7,034 bases of DNA. Origin: Candidatus Peribacteraceae bacterium (GTDB lineage: Bacteria; Patescibacteriota; Gracilibacteria; Peribacterales; Peribacteraceae). Under the pieces are notes generated by a model. The model was not told the DNA's origin. It saw only the letters and a list, made by a program, of their open reading frames with translations, and did not search any database. Within the stretch, counting starts at the first letter, position 1; every line of letters starts with the position of its first letter. Shown piece by piece: positions 6,887 through 7,034 of the stretch. The stretch is from NCBI GenBank assembly GCA_018061525.1, contig JAGOUB010000049.1, positions 1 to 7,034 of the forward strand. Direction: 5' to 3'. The translations under genes were made by a program, and so were the position numbers.

Positions 6887-7034
6887 ATGACCGCTCTCCA
6901 ATCGCTTGCGCTTGGCCTCCTGCAGGGCCTGACCGAATTCCTGCCGATCAGCAGCGACGGCCACCTGACGATCTTGGAAGCCCTGTTCCAAACCTCGCTG
7001 ACGGGGCGCGACATGCTCGGCTTCATGGTGGTGC
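6887..7034 (+). CDS. uppP: Undecaprenyl-diphosphatase UppP/BacA (N-terminal part, cut by window edge)
   Basis: UppP is an integral membrane phosphatase. It converts undecaprenyl pyrophosphate to the monophosphate and so recycles the lipid carrier for peptidoglycan and surface polysaccharides; its overproduction gives bacitracin resistance. The 49 complete codons start MTALQSLALGLLQGLTEFLP. They contain the family signature: the (Q/E)xxxE motif as Q13-GLT-E17, then FLPISSDGHL (18-27) with the conserved Ser pair and His26. The third position of the usual SSSGHL or SSTGHL is Asp here. The rest of the protein, including the second catalytic region, lies beyond the right edge. ATG 6887 is the natural start, since family members begin 12-16 residues before the QG of this motif. 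No SD is visible. Confidence 0.93.
   Translation, partial: MTALQSLALGLLQGLTEFLPISSDGHLTILEALFQTSLTGRDMLGFMVV

Overview
The window is GC-rich bacterial DNA with dense genes, short gaps and frequent strand changes. TGA is used as a normal stop (for example at 3614-3616), so recoded lineages in which TGA means Gly are excluded. The Hsp20 sequence style, the many small orphan ORFs and the mixed use of Shine-Dalgarno (SD) sites and SD-less or leaderless starts would fit a GC-rich member of the Candidate Phyla Radiation (Patescibacteria; Peregrinibacteria/Peribacteria-like). That placement is inference. There is no rRNA or marker set here to prove it.

Layout, left to right. (1) 1-629, minus: N-terminal part of a membrane-anchored exported protein with Asp-rich calcium-loop-like motifs, cut by the left edge. 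(2) 749-1131, minus: a self-contained small transcription unit. It has a TTGACA promoter, a leader of about 130 nt with five small hairpins, an SD site, a 54-aa arginine-rich microprotein and a strong intrinsic terminator. (3) 1239-3227, plus: complete uvrB. (4) 3263-3669, plus: an 89-aa orphan gene with an AT-rich near-consensus promoter, a strong SD and its own terminator. (5) 3671-3957, minus: a decayed relic of endonuclease V (nfi). It has a stop codon, a frameshift, an internal deletion that removed the first catalytic Asp motif, and a lost C-terminal half. (6) 3977-4993, minus: a 338-aa protein of unknown function with a C-terminal SEC-C zinc-binding motif. (7) 5028-5849, minus: galU. 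The galU, SEC-C and nfi-relic order looks like a former three-gene operon. (8) 6013-6276, plus: an 87-aa orphan gene behind a TTGACT/TATAAT promoter. (9) 6285-6755, minus: a small heat shock protein (Hsp20), convergent with the previous gene. (10) 6887-7034, plus: start of uppP (undecaprenyl-diphosphatase), cut by the right edge and probably leaderless.

Functionally the window mixes DNA repair (UvrB, plus the dead endonuclease V), envelope precursor metabolism (GalU makes UDP-glucose; UppP recycles the undecaprenyl carrier), protein quality control (Hsp20) and several unrecognised small proteins. It contains no mobile element, CRISPR array, tRNA or rRNA that I can see. The least explained pieces are the arginine-rich microprotein unit with its structured leader, the 89-aa cassette, and the nfi relic.
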